A DNA stretch of 36,389 nt. Source: DATKDU01 sp035512595. Lineage in GTDB: Bacteria; Planctomycetota; Planctomycetia; Pirellulales; Pirellulaceae. A program made the position numbers and the translations under genes. Location of the stretch: the NCBI GenBank assembly GCA_035512595.1, contig DATKDU010000274.1:1-36389 (forward strand). Direction: 5' to 3'. Below, piece by piece: positions 23,900 to 34,255 of this stretch (its first letter is position 1; each line of letters begins with the position of its first letter). The notes under the pieces are model-generated. The model saw only the letters and a list, made by a program, of their open reading frames with translations, was not told the DNA's origin and did no database searches.

Positions 23900-25333
23900 A
23901 TGGATTCCTTCTTCAGCGCCTCGGCGCGCGTTGCCGAGCGCCGTTTCGTTTTGTCGATTTGCGTCGTCGCCGCCCTACTCGCCGGCCTGGCTGCAAAGTC
24001 GGCCCGCGGACAATCGGTTTCCTTCACCGAGCAGCGGCCGTTTGTGATCGGCCTCATTCCAGTCGTCGGACCCGGTGGTGCGGTCGGCGGCGTGTCGGTC
24101 GATGCGCTGGGTGTCGTGGCCCGCAGCGACCTGGCGGCGGATGAGGTGCTGCGGGAAGCGCGACGCAAAGCCCTGGCTCGCCTCGACTCCGACGTCAATG
24201 CCGCCAGCGGCATGCGAAAGATCTCGCTCCGCCGCATTCAGGCGGCCATCGACGAATTGCGGCGAAAGAAGCTGCCGCTGACGGATGAATTACAAAACCT
24301 GGCGGGGCTCACGCGGATCGAGTACGTCCTGGTTTATCCCGAACAGCGCGACATCGTTCTGGCAGGTCCCGCCGAAGGATGGATGGTCAGCGAGCAGGGG
24401 CACGTGGTCGGCACCAAGAGCAGGCAAGCCGTTTTGCAGCTCGATGACCTGATCGTCGCCTTGCGGACGGCGAAGAATGCCGCGACTGGCAGCGGGATTA
24501 CCTGCTCGATCGATCCGACCGAAGAAGGGCTGGCGCGATTCCAGCGGCTGATGCGCTCACGGGGCCTCGCCATGAACGACGCGACGGTGGCGAGGCTGGA
24601 GGAAGCGATCGGGCCGCAGCAGATCACGGTGACAGGCGTCTCGCCGGGGACGCACTTCGCCCAGGTGCTGGTGGCCGCCGATTTTCTGATGAAGCGGCTG
24701 GCGATGAATCTCGAGCCGTCGCCGATCGCGGAGATGCCCAGCTATATGGAAATGCTTCAGGGGAAGTCCGCCGCGCCGAAGACGGCCATGCCGCGGTTCT
24801 GGCTGGCGCCCAAGTACGAGCCGCTGCTCAAGGACGAAGGCTCTCTGGCGTGGCAGCTTCGCGGCACTGGCGTGCAGGCGCTGACCGAGGACGGTTATCT
24901 CTCCGCCAGCGGCGAGGTGATCGATCGCCGCGGCAAGGAGGAGCCTCTGGCGAAGAAGTGGGTCGAAACGATGACCGCCCGGTACGACGAGCTGTCCGCC
25001 GCCGCGCCGATCTTCGGTGAGCTGCGCGGCTGCATCGATCTGGCCGTCGTCGCCGCGCTGCTGACCAAGGAAGACCTTCCCGGCCTGGCGGGCTGCGACC
25101 TGTCGCTGCTCCTCGATGAAAAACAGATTGCCGTCGCGGAGTATCACGCCCCCAAGACAATCGCCTCGCAGGCCAGCGTCGTCCGCCAAGGCCGCGGCTG
25201 GATCGTGAGCATCTCCGGCGGCATCGACGTGAATTCGTGGGCCGTGCTGGAAAAGTCGGAAGTTCACCCGGAGCTGGCGACGACGCGCAAGTCGGCAATG
25301 CGGGGAGATGACAAGAGGTGGTGGTGGGATTGA
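23900..25333 (+). CDS. DUF1598 family exported protein
   Basis: The 477-residue protein has a signal segment (RRFVLSICVVAALLAGLAAKSARG). Its body matches what I know of the planctomycete DUF1598 family: LTRIEYVLVYPEQRDIVLAGPAEGW, CSIDPTEEGLARFQRLM, GPQQITVTGVSPGTHFAQVLVAADFLMKRLAM and MPRFWLAPKYEPLL. The role of the family is unknown. GAGGAG at 23889-23894 supports the ATG at 23900. It is transcribed away from the SYY gene; a palindromic repeat begins eight bases after its stop. Confidence 0.75.
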   Translation: MDSFFSASARVAERRFVLSICVVAALLAGLAAKSARGQSVSFTEQRPFVIGLIPVVGPGGAVGGVSVDALGVVARSDLAADEVLREARRKALARLDSDVNAASGMRKISLRRIQAAIDELRRKKLPLTDELQNLAGLTRIEYVLVYPEQRDIVLAGPAEGWMVSEQGHVVGTKSRQAVLQLDDLIVALRTAKNAATGSGITCSIDPTEEGLARFQRLMRSRGLAMNDATVARLEEAIGPQQITVTGVSPGTHFAQVLVAADFLMKRLAMNLEPSPIAEMPSYMEMLQGKSAAPKTAMPRFWLAPKYEPLLKDEGSLAWQLRGTGVQALTEDGYLSASGEVIDRRGKEEPLAKKWVETMTARYDELSAAAPIFGELRGCIDLAVVAALLTKEDLPGLAGCDLSLLLDEKQIAVAEYHAPKTIASQASVVRQGRGWIVSISGGIDVNSWAVLEKSEVHPELATTRKSAMRGDDKRWWWD

Positions 25334-25340
25334 GAGATTG

Positions 25341-25429
25341 GGACACGGATCAAACAGATTGACACAGATCGGCGAAAGTGCTGTCGATTACCCCGCGTTG
25401 ATCTGTGGCGATCTGTGGCATCTGTGTCC
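25341..25429. repeat. Palindromic repeat D, copy 1 (CACAGAT words)
   Basis: The left arm (25341-25373, GGACACGGATCAAACAGATT...) pairs with the right arm (25397-25429) at 25 of 33 positions. The CACAGATC word recurs about every ten bases in each arm. A near-identical element in the same orientation lies at 36274-36355. Both follow the stop codon of a plus-strand gene. Confidence 0.9.
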
Positions 25430-25445
25430 AAACCATCGCTGAATG

Positions 25446-25778
25446 TCACGGAAATCTTAATACAAACGCCTGGATCGCGTCGCAGACTTTCCCCATTTTG
25501 GCGTCGGCAGCCGGGTCATCGGCATGCGGGATGATATCGAGGATTGCGGCCAGCCCGTCGAGCATCGCAGGCCACTCTGCTACGGGCTCCGAATCCAGCC
25601 GCCGCGTGTGGAAGAACCATCCATAGATGCCGCATGTGACGGCGAACGGAACCCCATATGAGCAGCCCCGCTCAAGGGCTATCCGCGCCCCGGCATCGTG
25701 TTCTTCATCGCGGATGACGACTCCACCCTCGCTGCCGTGTTGGCCGATTGTCGCCCCGTTGTCGAATGGTCGCCACAT
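25446..25778 (-). CDS. Conserved-looking hypothetical protein
   Basis: This 110-residue soluble protein starts MWRPFDNGATIG. Its core, VIRDEEHDAGARIALERG, VTCGIYGWFFHTRRLDSE and LDGLAAILDIIPHADDP, resembles small uncharacterised planctomycete proteins with the same order of blocks. It has no signal peptide or membrane helix. No strong ribosome binding site precedes the ATG at 25778, but no better start is in frame. The function is unknown. Confidence 0.6.
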   Translation of the reverse strand: MWRPFDNGATIGQHGSEGGVVIRDEEHDAGARIALERGCSYGVPFAVTCGIYGWFFHTRRLDSEPVAEWPAMLDGLAAILDIIPHADDPAADAKMGKVCDAIQAFVLRFP

Positions 25779-26201
25779 TGAACTGCCTGTGCTTCGTGAC
25801 TACGCCATCATGTGGTGGGCTGGGATTGTTGGTCGCGCTGGGATGCGCGGCCGGCAAAGCGCCCTCCAATGCAATTCAGCCACTCCGCATTCGGCACTCC
25901 GTACAGGCGGAATTTTTCGGCGTTGGCGGTTGGCCTTTGCTTCGCCGGCCGCAGCCGATCTTGCGGCATGCAGCTCGCTGTCATCCGTGCCGGGCAACGA
26001 ATTGAAATCGTTGAGCTGGGCCAGTGGAGCGGCGGCTAGAGGCCGCTGCCGCGATGATTCAGCCATCGAATTCCCTCGCACGAAGCGCCGCCCCCCGAGG
26101 CCAGGCCGCTTCGACGTCCTTTGATTGTAGGCATATAGCGGGTCAACGGGCGAGCCTGCGCCAAATTGCGGTCGGGCGGCCCAGTTAAGTAGAATTCATC
26201 C
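25779..26201. other. Gap without a recognisable gene
   Basis: Several short frames cross this stretch on both strands, but none has a plausible start, signal or family motif. No hairpin of the palindrome families was found. It includes the upstream region of the DUF1501 gene. Confidence 0.5.
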
Positions 26202-27635
26202 ATGCTTTCTTTGGTGGACTCTTACCGCAGTTGCACCGGACGCCTCACGCGGCGGCAGTGGCTTCGCGCCGGCTCGCTGACCGGAATGCTCGGATTGGCC
26301 TCGCTCGGCCGGCCGCTGGCTGCGGAGCCGGCCGCGCCCGCCAGCGCTGGCTTCGGCCGGGCCAAGTCCGTGATCCTGGTCTTCGCCAGCGGCGGGCAAA
26401 GCCAGATCGAAATGTGGGATCCCAAGCCCAATGCGCCGCTCGACGTTCGCGGCGCCTTTCAGCCGATTTCCACGGCAATTCCCGGCGTTCAGTTCGGAGA
26501 GCATATGCCGCGGATCGCCAAAGTTGCCGACCGGCTGACCGTGCTGCGGAGCATGTCGCACGAAGACCTCGACCACGGCTCGGCGGTCTACCTGACGTTG
26601 ACCGGGTGCTATCACGCTCGCCGCTCGGGGAATCCGCCGATCAGCCCCAACGACGCTCCGACATTGGGCGCTGTGCTCCGCCGCCTCCGCCCCAGCGGCC
26701 GGTTCGTCTCCAGCGCGGTCCATCTCAACGCCCCGGCACTTGTCCCCGACAATCCGTCCCCCGGCCAATTCGCTGGACTGCTGGGGCGGGCTTGCGAGCC
26801 CCTCGTGGTTGGCGACGTTACCTCATCGGCCGAAGCATTTCCCGGTTTGACACTCCAGGCCGATCTGCCGACGGGGCGCTTGAACGACCGGCTGTCGCTC
26901 AAGGGCTCGCTCGACCATGCCTGGCAACAGCTCGATCGCGACCAGCGGGCGGTAGACATGAACCGGCTGTATGCCGAGGCGTATCAGATGCTCGCCTCGC
27001 CGCAGGCGCGGCAGGCGTTCGATCTCGATGCCGAGCCGGCCGCGCTGCGGGACCGCTACGGCCGCCATCGCTCCGGCCAGGCGCTGCTGCTGGCGCGGCG
27101 GCTGGCCGAGGCGGGCGTGCCGTACATCAACGTCATTTGGAATCACTCCAATCGGGGCCAGGACGATTACCCCGACGACACCGACCTCTACGGCTGGGAC
27201 ACGCACAACGACATCTTCGATTCGCTCAAGGACCGGCTGCTGCCGCGGTTCGACGAGAGCTTTTCCGCGCTGATCGAGGACCTTGACCAGCGGGGGCTCT
27301 TGGAAACGACGCTGGTCGTTTGCATGGGGGAGTTCGGCCGTGCGCCGCGAGTCGCTTTGGAGCCGAAATTCGCCGGCGCAACACCGGGGCGGAAGCACTG
27401 GCCCACGGTCTATTCGATCGCGCTGGCCGGCGCGGGGGTCCAGCGCGGCGCGGTCGTCGGTGCGTCGGACCGCCTTGGCGGCGAGCCAATCACCGAGCGG
27501 TATGGACCCTGGGACGTTGCCGCGACGATTTTCCACGCCCTGGGAATCGACCCGGCCGGACACTACACCGACCCGCTCGACCGGCCGTTTCCGATCGCCA
27601 CCGGGCGGCCGATTGAGGCGCTGTATCGCGGCTAA
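26202..27635 (+). CDS. DUF1501 family protein (exported, sulfatase/phosphatase-like fold)
   Basis: The 477-residue protein has a twin-arginine signal (LTRRQWLRAGSLTGMLGLASLG) and the DUF1501 pattern: KSVILVFASGGQSQIEMWDPKP, RGAFQPISTAIPGVQFGEHMPRIAK, VLRSMSHEDLDHGSAVYLTLTG and VVCMGEFGRAPRV, ending with ATIFHALGIDPAGHYTDPLDRPFPIATGRPI. DUF1501 proteins share the alkaline phosphatase/sulfatase fold and in planctomycetes are usually paired with a DUF1549/DUF1553 cytochrome-like gene. That partner is missing here. Function is not established. Confidence 0.88.
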   Translation: MLSLVDSYRSCTGRLTRRQWLRAGSLTGMLGLASLGRPLAAEPAAPASAGFGRAKSVILVFASGGQSQIEMWDPKPNAPLDVRGAFQPISTAIPGVQFGEHMPRIAKVADRLTVLRSMSHEDLDHGSAVYLTLTGCYHARRSGNPPISPNDAPTLGAVLRRLRPSGRFVSSAVHLNAPALVPDNPSPGQFAGLLGRACEPLVVGDVTSSAEAFPGLTLQADLPTGRLNDRLSLKGSLDHAWQQLDRDQRAVDMNRLYAEAYQMLASPQARQAFDLDAEPAALRDRYGRHRSGQALLLARRLAEAGVPYINVIWNHSNRGQDDYPDDTDLYGWDTHNDIFDSLKDRLLPRFDESFSALIEDLDQRGLLETTLVVCMGEFGRAPRVALEPKFAGATPGRKHWPTVYSIALAGAGVQRGAVVGASDRLGGEPITERYGPWDVAATIFHALGIDPAGHYTDPLDRPFPIATGRPIEALYRG

Positions 27636-27673
27636 TACCACAGGAGTTGACGACATGCATCGCAGCGACGTAC

Positions 27674-27685
27674 GGGGTCGGGAGT
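27674..27685 (+). repeat. Fragment of palindrome F/H arm
   Basis: GGGGTCGGGAGT is identical to the first 12 bases of the 34150 palindrome arm and to the arm at 28012 apart from its leading bases. No inverted partner is close by, so it is either a remnant or a chance match. Confidence 0.4.
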
Positions 27686-27797
27686 GGGGTGGCGAAAACT
27701 CGCTTGAATACGTCACATCGGAAGTGGTGACTTTTATTCCCCGAGCAGAAGCGGAACGGCTCGGTCGTCCGCCGGCAATGAGGGCTGCTCCGTTTTC

Positions 27798-27886
27798 GCA
27801 CAGAGGCACAGGGGCGCAGAGGCACAGAGCAGAAAATAACTTGCTTTGCTGCTGCTCTGTGGCTCCGTGCCTTCGTGCCTCTGTGC
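27798..27886. repeat. Palindromic repeat E (GGCACAGAG words)
   Basis: Arms 27798-27832 and 27852-27886 pair at 29 of 35 positions around a 19-base AT-rich loop. The word GCACAGAGG recurs in each arm. The flanks TTTT and AAAAA extend the pairing by a few bases. Confidence 0.92.
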
Positions 27887-28011
27887 AAAAAACGCAAGAT
27901 TCGTTTGGCGGCAGTGGGTTGAGCTACTGGCGATGTTTCATTCTGGAACGGAATCCAACCCGTGACGGTCGATCGATTCATGTCACTGTCTGTCAACCTT
28001 TCACCACCCCA

Positions 28012-28081
28012 GGTCGGGAGTCGATTTCGGCCAATCCACTTTGCCAGTCGGATGGTCGTCGGCCGAAATCGACTCCCGACC
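28012..28081. repeat. Palindromic repeat F (GGTCGGGAGTCG type), copy 1
   Basis: Two perfectly complementary 21-base arms (28012-28032 and 28061-28081) flank a 28-base loop. The arm begins GGTCGGGAGTCGATTTCGG. A second member lies at 34150-34221. It ends 26 bases before the proposed start of the phosphodiesterase gene. Confidence 0.95.
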
Positions 28082-28107
28082 CCTTCCACGCCGCCCCCGC
28101 GCCAGGC

Positions 28108-29502
28108 TTGGCCATCCGACGGTCGATCCCATTTTTCGTGGGGCTGTGGCTCGTTTTTCTTGCCGCCTGGAGCAGCGCCCAAGACAATGCCTCCCCGCTC
28201 GCTCGCTACGTCGTCCTCGTCAGCGTGGATGGCCTGGCCGCCAGCTACCTGAGCGACCCGAAAGCGGAACTGCCGACGCTGCGCAAGCTGGCCGCCGAAG
28301 GAGCTTCCGCCAAAGGAATGGTGACAAGCTTCCCCAGCGTCACCTGGCCGTCGCACACGTCGCTCGTCACCGGCGCCAGCCCCGCTCGACACGGCGTCAT
28401 CGGCAACAGCGTCTGGGACGCCAAACGCAATCGCGGCATCACCTACATCGGCGATCCCGAGCTGACCAAGGACCAGGCGATTCGCGTCCCCACCCTCTAC
28501 GACGCGGCATTCAAAGCCGGCCTCTCCAGCGGCAGCGTCATCTGGCCCTGTTGCAACGACGCGAAGTCCCTCTCGTGGGTCATCCCCGACTCGAACAAGG
28601 TGGAATTGCACGCCAAGTACACTACGCCCGGCTTCGTGGAAGAACTCGCCAAAGCCGGCATCGACATTTCCCCGCTCGGCAAATGGGGCTGGAGCAAGGA
28701 GCGGTCCACCGATCGCGACGTGCTCTACACCCGCGTCGCCAACTATTTGCTCGAGAAGCACGGCGTCAACCTGCTGCTGGTCCACCTGATCACCCCCGAC
28801 GGCGTCGAGCACGCCTACGGCCCGCACACCCGCGAGGCGTATGCCGCCGTCGCCGAAAGCGACCAGCGGATCGCCGAGATCTGGGCCACGCTCCAGAAGC
28901 CGCCGCTGGCCGGCAAATCGACCCTGTTCGTCGTCTCCGACCACGGCTTTGCGCCGTATGAGAAATTCATCAAGCCCAATGCCGTGCTCAAGGAGCTGGG
29001 GCTGATCGCGACCGATGGCGACGGCAAGGTCACGAAGCGTGACGCGTGGTGCGTCGCGCAAGGAGGCTCGGCATTCATCTATGTCCTCGATGCCGCGCGG
29101 CGGAAGGAGCTTGTCGCGCAGCTCAAGGAAAAGCTCGCTGCCGTCGAAGGGGTCACGGGGGTTATCGAACCGCCGGAGTTCGCCAGACTCGGCGTTCCCT
29201 CCCCGGACGCCAATCCCGAAGCGCCGCACCTGGTGCTGACGACCGGCCCCGGCTATTCGTTCAACGATGCGATCACCGCACCGGCCGTCGCCGATGCCGG
29301 CGGCCTCAAGGGAACGCACGGACACGATCCGACGCCGGATTACATGCACGCCACGTTCCTCGCCGCCGGCGCCGGCATCAAGCCGGGCGCGAAGCTCGGC
29401 GTGATCCAGAACACCGACGTCGCCCCCACGATCGCCCGGCTGCTGGGCTTCGAACTCACAGACGTCGATGGCCGCGTGCTGGAGGAAATCCTTGCCAAAT
29501 GA
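28108..29502 (+). CDS. Exported NPP-type phosphodiesterase / nucleotide pyrophosphatase family protein
   Basis: From a TTG at 28108 the protein has 464 residues with a good signal peptide (IRRSIPFFVGLWLVFLAAW, then SSAQ). The alkaline-phosphatase-superfamily sites of NPP enzymes are present: D41 in LVSVDGL, nucleophile T79 in FPSVTWPSHTSLVTG, DGVEHAYGPH, VVSDHGF and KGTHGHDP. These bind two zinc ions and cut phosphodiester bonds outside the cell membrane. The frame is open upstream to an ATG at 27655 with CAGGAG before it, but that would put 151 odd residues, encoded by two palindromes, ahead of the signal. The TTG start has only a weak ribosome binding site. Confidence 0.85.
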   Translation: MAIRRSIPFFVGLWLVFLAAWSSAQDNASPLARYVVLVSVDGLAASYLSDPKAELPTLRKLAAEGASAKGMVTSFPSVTWPSHTSLVTGASPARHGVIGNSVWDAKRNRGITYIGDPELTKDQAIRVPTLYDAAFKAGLSSGSVIWPCCNDAKSLSWVIPDSNKVELHAKYTTPGFVEELAKAGIDISPLGKWGWSKERSTDRDVLYTRVANYLLEKHGVNLLLVHLITPDGVEHAYGPHTREAYAAVAESDQRIAEIWATLQKPPLAGKSTLFVVSDHGFAPYEKFIKPNAVLKELGLIATDGDGKVTKRDAWCVAQGGSAFIYVLDAARRKELVAQLKEKLAAVEGVTGVIEPPEFARLGVPSPDANPEAPHLVLTTGPGYSFNDAITAPAVADAGGLKGTHGHDPTPDYMHATFLAAGAGIKPGAKLGVIQNTDVAPTIARLLGFELTDVDGRVLEEILAK

Positions 29503-29514
29503 GATGCGGGGAAG

Positions 29515-29623
29515 AACCACGAAACACACGAACGACACGAAAAGCGGCAAAAGCGAAACGCGTACAGCCAGTTCTCCTTTGCATCCCTTGACCTCTTTCG
29601 TGTGGTTCGTGTGTTTCGTGGTT
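29515..29623. repeat. Palindromic repeat G (CACACGAA words)
   Basis: Arms 29515-29542 and 29596-29623 pair at 27 of 28 positions around a 53-base loop. The arm begins AACCACGAAACACACGAAC; the word ACACGAA is iterated. It lies between the phosphodiesterase stop and the ceramidase-like gene. Confidence 0.95.
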
Positions 29624-29692
29624 TCTTGTTGTTCCGATCTGCATTTTCCTGTCGTCTATCTTCCTGTCCTATCCCTTGATCGAGCCCGCCCC

Positions 29693-31066
<1,374 letters not shown>

Positions 31067-31134
31067 GCGGCAAGCGCGGCTGCGCGAGGGTGAGTTGGAT
31101 TGAGTCACATGCGCGGGGTTGAAGGAGGACAGGG

Positions 31135-32205
31135 ATGGCTGGCGTGCGAACGGTGGTCAATAGCAAGCCCTTCTACCGGGCCAAAGGAGAGGTCCGCACC
31201 CTGGCGGTCTCGGGCGACGGATCGAAGCTGCTCATGGCAGGCGGCGCGATTAAGGTGGTTCGCAACCCGAGTCCGGCGCGCGGCGCCCCAAGTTACACAG
31301 GCCTGCCCATCGATTGCAGCGTCCGTGTTTGGGACCTTCGCCGAAAGAAGGAACTTGGCTGCTTGCCCGGTCATGACTCGCCAGTCGGCGCAGCCGCCTT
31401 CCTTGACGACGGGTCAATCATTTCGGTCGATAGAGGCTGCGATGCCCGCGGACAGGCAGTCGGTTTCATGCGATCGTGGGGCAGCGATGGCTCAGTGCAA
31501 TTCACGGTGCGCGACGCGGCCAGCAGTTTGCTTGCCACTTTTCCCAAATGCAATTTGATCGTGAGTGCCGAGAAGAACAGTAGTGACAGCGACCTTTACG
31601 GCTGGGATCTGTGGACCGGCGCAAGGCGATTCAAGCTGAAGGGAAATCAGAACGGCATTGTCGCCTGGGCCCCGTGCCCCGAGCAGAATCTGTTGTTGAC
31701 GGGCGGCCGTGGCGGGGTCCTTTATCTCTGGGATGTACTGCGGCGTAAGTTGGTCCGCGAGTACCGGGTCACCGATCACGTCGTCTCCGCCGCGTGGCAC
31801 CCGAGCGGCATGGCCTTCGCGACGGCGATTCTGCCGGACGGCGCTTCGCCGGCCAGGGCCCGGCCGGAGGTCAGCGTGTGGGATGCGACCACGGCGAAGC
31901 AGGTGGCAAAGTTCCAGGAGCGCGGACCGGCTTACCAAGTCTGGCGAGTCGCGTTCTCCCCCAACGGCCGCTACCTCGTCGGCGCGGGGGGCTACCCCAA
32001 GCCCTCGCAAGAAAACTGCGTCATCCACGTCTGGGATAACAGTTCCGGGAAGGAGGTCGTCTGCCTCAAGGGACATACGCAGTTGGTCAATACCTTGGCC
32101 TTCACGCCCAACGGCAAGATGCTGTTCTCCGCCGGTAGCGACAAGACAGTACGATGTTGGAAGCTGCCCCAAGCACGCGAGCGGAAGCCGGCTCACCGCA
32201 ATTAA
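31135..32205 (+). CDS. WD40-repeat protein
   Basis: The 356-residue protein has about seven WD40 blades, with clear ends at SVRVWDLRRKKEL, LYGWDLWTGARRF, LYLWDVLRRKLV, VSVWDATTAKQV, IHVWDNSSGKEV and TVRCWKLPQ. It has no signal peptide and no fused kinase or other catalytic domain. Such propellers act as protein-binding platforms. AAGGAGG seven bases before the ATG gives a strong start. It lies between an exported enzyme and an ADP-ribosylglycohydrolase; no link between the functions is evident. Confidence 0.85.
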   Translation: MAGVRTVVNSKPFYRAKGEVRTLAVSGDGSKLLMAGGAIKVVRNPSPARGAPSYTGLPIDCSVRVWDLRRKKELGCLPGHDSPVGAAAFLDDGSIISVDRGCDARGQAVGFMRSWGSDGSVQFTVRDAASSLLATFPKCNLIVSAEKNSSDSDLYGWDLWTGARRFKLKGNQNGIVAWAPCPEQNLLLTGGRGGVLYLWDVLRRKLVREYRVTDHVVSAAWHPSGMAFATAILPDGASPARARPEVSVWDATTAKQVAKFQERGPAYQVWRVAFSPNGRYLVGAGGYPKPSQENCVIHVWDNSSGKEVVCLKGHTQLVNTLAFTPNGKMLFSAGSDKTVRCWKLPQARERKPAHRN

Positions 32206-32259
32206 CCCAAGGGGAACAGCGACTCGGAATTTTCCGAGTGCGGATCCGGCGATGTTTCT

Positions 32260-33183
32260 ATGAATCCCGACCACGCCGACCGCCTCGCACTCGCCCGCTT
32301 GGCGCTCGACGGGCTCTCCGTCGGCGATGCGTTCGGCCAGCAGTTCTTTGCCGATCTGCCGCACGAGATCGCCACGCGGACGCCGCCCCTGCCGCCGTGG
32401 CAATATACCGACGACACCGAGATGGCACTGGCCATCTTCGAGGTCCTGAGCCAGTGTGCCGCCATCGATCAGGATCGGCTCGCCCGGCAATTCGCTCGCC
32501 GCTACATGCTCGACGCTGGCCGCGGGTACGGCGCCGGCGCGCGGATGATCCTGCAGGATATTGCCGACGGCAGTCCCTGGTACGTCGCCTGCCGGCAAAT
32601 CTTCGGCGGCCAAGGGTCGCTAGGAAACGGCGCGGCCATGCGAGTTGCACCGCTGGGTGCTTACTTCGCCGCCGATGTGCCGCACGTCATCGACCAGGCC
32701 GCCGCATCGGCGGAAGTAACGCACGCCCATCCCGAAGGAATCGCGGGTGCCGTCGCCGTCGCGCTCGCAGCGGCGTGGGCCACGCGCCGCGCGGCAGGCG
32801 GCGAATCGGACAGCGGCCAGCAGATGCTCATGCACGTCCTGGCCCATACGCCCGACTCCGCCGTCCGCCGCGGCATCGAGCAGGCCCTGGCGATTCCGCT
32901 GGAGGAGTGGGAATTCAACGCGGCTAGCGCCCTGGGCAACGGCAGTCAAATCACTGCCGCCGATACCGTACCGTTTTGTCTCTGGTGCGCAGCCGCTCAC
33001 GTGGACAGCTACTCGGACGCGCTCTGGGCCGCAGTTCGCGTAGGGGGCGACATCGATACCAATGCCGCCATCGTTGGCGGGATCGTCGCCCTGGCGGTGG
33101 GACGCGAAGGGATACCCGTTGAGTGGCTCAGGGCACGGGAGGGACTGGTGTTTCTGGGCCATCAAGGTCCCTTGGGATTGTGA
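32260..33183 (+). CDS. ADP-ribosylglycohydrolase family protein
   Basis: The 307-residue protein carries the family motifs: GLSVGDAFGQQF, the metal-binding YTDDTEMALAIFE near residue 50, and VGGDIDTNAAIVGGIVAL near the C-terminus. DraG-like enzymes remove ADP-ribose from arginine or related acceptors using two Mg or Mn ions. The ATG at 32260 starts 54 bases after the WD40 gene and the two may be cotranscribed. No ADP-ribosyltransferase gene is seen nearby, so the substrate is open; a role in general ADP-ribose turnover is possible. Confidence 0.9.
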   Translation: MNPDHADRLALARLALDGLSVGDAFGQQFFADLPHEIATRTPPLPPWQYTDDTEMALAIFEVLSQCAAIDQDRLARQFARRYMLDAGRGYGAGARMILQDIADGSPWYVACRQIFGGQGSLGNGAAMRVAPLGAYFAADVPHVIDQAAASAEVTHAHPEGIAGAVAVALAAAWATRRAAGGESDSGQQMLMHVLAHTPDSAVRRGIEQALAIPLEEWEFNAASALGNGSQITAADTVPFCLWCAAAHVDSYSDALWAAVRVGGDIDTNAAIVGGIVALAVGREGIPVEWLRAREGLVFLGHQGPLGL

Positions 33184-33898
33184 TCCAGCGGGCAGCCGTG
33201 ACCGTACCCGCCATTCACGGCGTTTATGCCCTATTCCCGCCGCGGCCAGAAATTCCAACAATCTGATCTCCTGTCCACGTAAGCACTTGCGGCTGAAAAA
33301 CGCTGCCGCCGGGCGCGGCAGTGACCAAAGGTGTCACTGGTCGAGCGTCTAATCTTTCGGGCGATCGGTGCGCGCAGCGGCGCGCAGCAGGCGCGACCCC
33401 CCCGGTCGAGGGAGTTTTTTGACAGAACCCCCCCTTTGTTGTCAAACAACCACCAATGAACATACAGTCACTACCTTGTCGTTTGCCGTCTGCGGGCCAC
33501 TTCGAGCCTCTATTTCGCGCTAGCGCCCCATACTACCCAAAAGGCCAGATAGTGAACTTAAGATACGATTCTGAAAGCGGTTGCGGCGACCACCAGGTCG
33601 CGGACCAGCGGCCTTTTCGCGCTATCACCCGCCGGGCTGGGCCGGTCGTGCTGCGAACCGGCGACGAACCGACCACGTGGCGTGCCTGCCTCGGCGACGT
33701 GAACAACCCCCCCCAAACGCGGGAGATTCCACCCGTTATCAACTGGCAATTGTCGAGGAGCCCGGCCAATGCCGCAAGGTATTCGTACAACAGGACCTAC
33801 GTTGCCGGCCGGCCCGCCAAATCGCGCTCACCGGCTGTTATCTGCCGCGGCCCGCGAGTACGCTGCTGGCAATCGGCCCTGCTCAAAAAGTCGCACCG
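33184..33898. other. Long gap with C-tracts and small hairpins, no clear gene
   Basis: Small stems are present at 33303-33321 (CTGCCG/CGGCAG) and next to it (CAGTGAC/GTCACTG), possible terminators of the upstream gene. Runs of seven to eight C occur near 33397, 33427 and 33710. Frames of 60-150 codons cross the stretch on both strands but show no family motif or good start; homopolymer runs may have broken an old gene. The last 100 bases lead into the small membrane-protein gene. Confidence 0.5.
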
Positions 33899-34075
33899 AT
33901 GAAGTTCTCGATTCGCGATCTGCTGTGGCTCACTGCGCTTGCCGCCCTCGGCATTTGCTGGTGGCTCGATCACCACCGGCAAAAGAGGCGGATCGAAGAC
34001 CTGGAGGAAACCGTGCAATGGATCTCGCCCACGCGGCCTCCCCACGTCCTTGACAGCCTCGAAAAGCCCCCGTAG
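33899..34075 (+). CDS. Small membrane protein, function unknown
   Basis: The 58-residue product, MKFSIRDLLWLTALAALGI then CWWLDHHRQKRRIEDLEETV, has one membrane helix (residues 6-22) followed by a short, charged, probably helical tail. Planctomycetes encode many proteins starting with (M)xFSIRDLLWLT, often of unknown role. The ATG matches that family start. Its frame is open further upstream, but that part shows no character. Confidence 0.65.
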   Translation: MKFSIRDLLWLTALAALGICWWLDHHRQKRRIEDLEETVQWISPTRPPHVLDSLEKPP

Positions 34076-34149
34076 CTTAATGGGTTCCCATCCACGGGAC
34101 CGGCTATGACCGGCCGAACCTGTTGCCTGGCAAAGAGATAGCAACGAAC

Positions 34150-34221
34150 GGGGTCGGGAGTCGTTTCGGGCCGACGACTTTCCACGACCGAGTGGTTTGG
34201 CCCGAAACGACTCCCGACCCC
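34150..34221. repeat. Palindromic repeat H (same family as F), copy 2
   Basis: Two perfectly complementary 23-base arms (34150-34172 and 34199-34221) flank a 26-base loop. The arm starts GGGGTCGGGAGTCGTTTCGG, differing from copy 1 at a few bases. Read in reverse, its loop shares CCACT and GTCGTC words with that of copy 1, so the two copies lie in opposite orientation. It is 35 bases upstream of rpmF. Confidence 0.95.
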
Positions 34222-34255
34222 TTTCGCTCCCAAGAGATAACGTAGAGAGACCGTC

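Noticed and set aside
25779..26201. Frames of 75-93 codons on both strands
   Set aside because: No start context, signal or family motif, and Arg/Ala-rich composition typical of random frames here.
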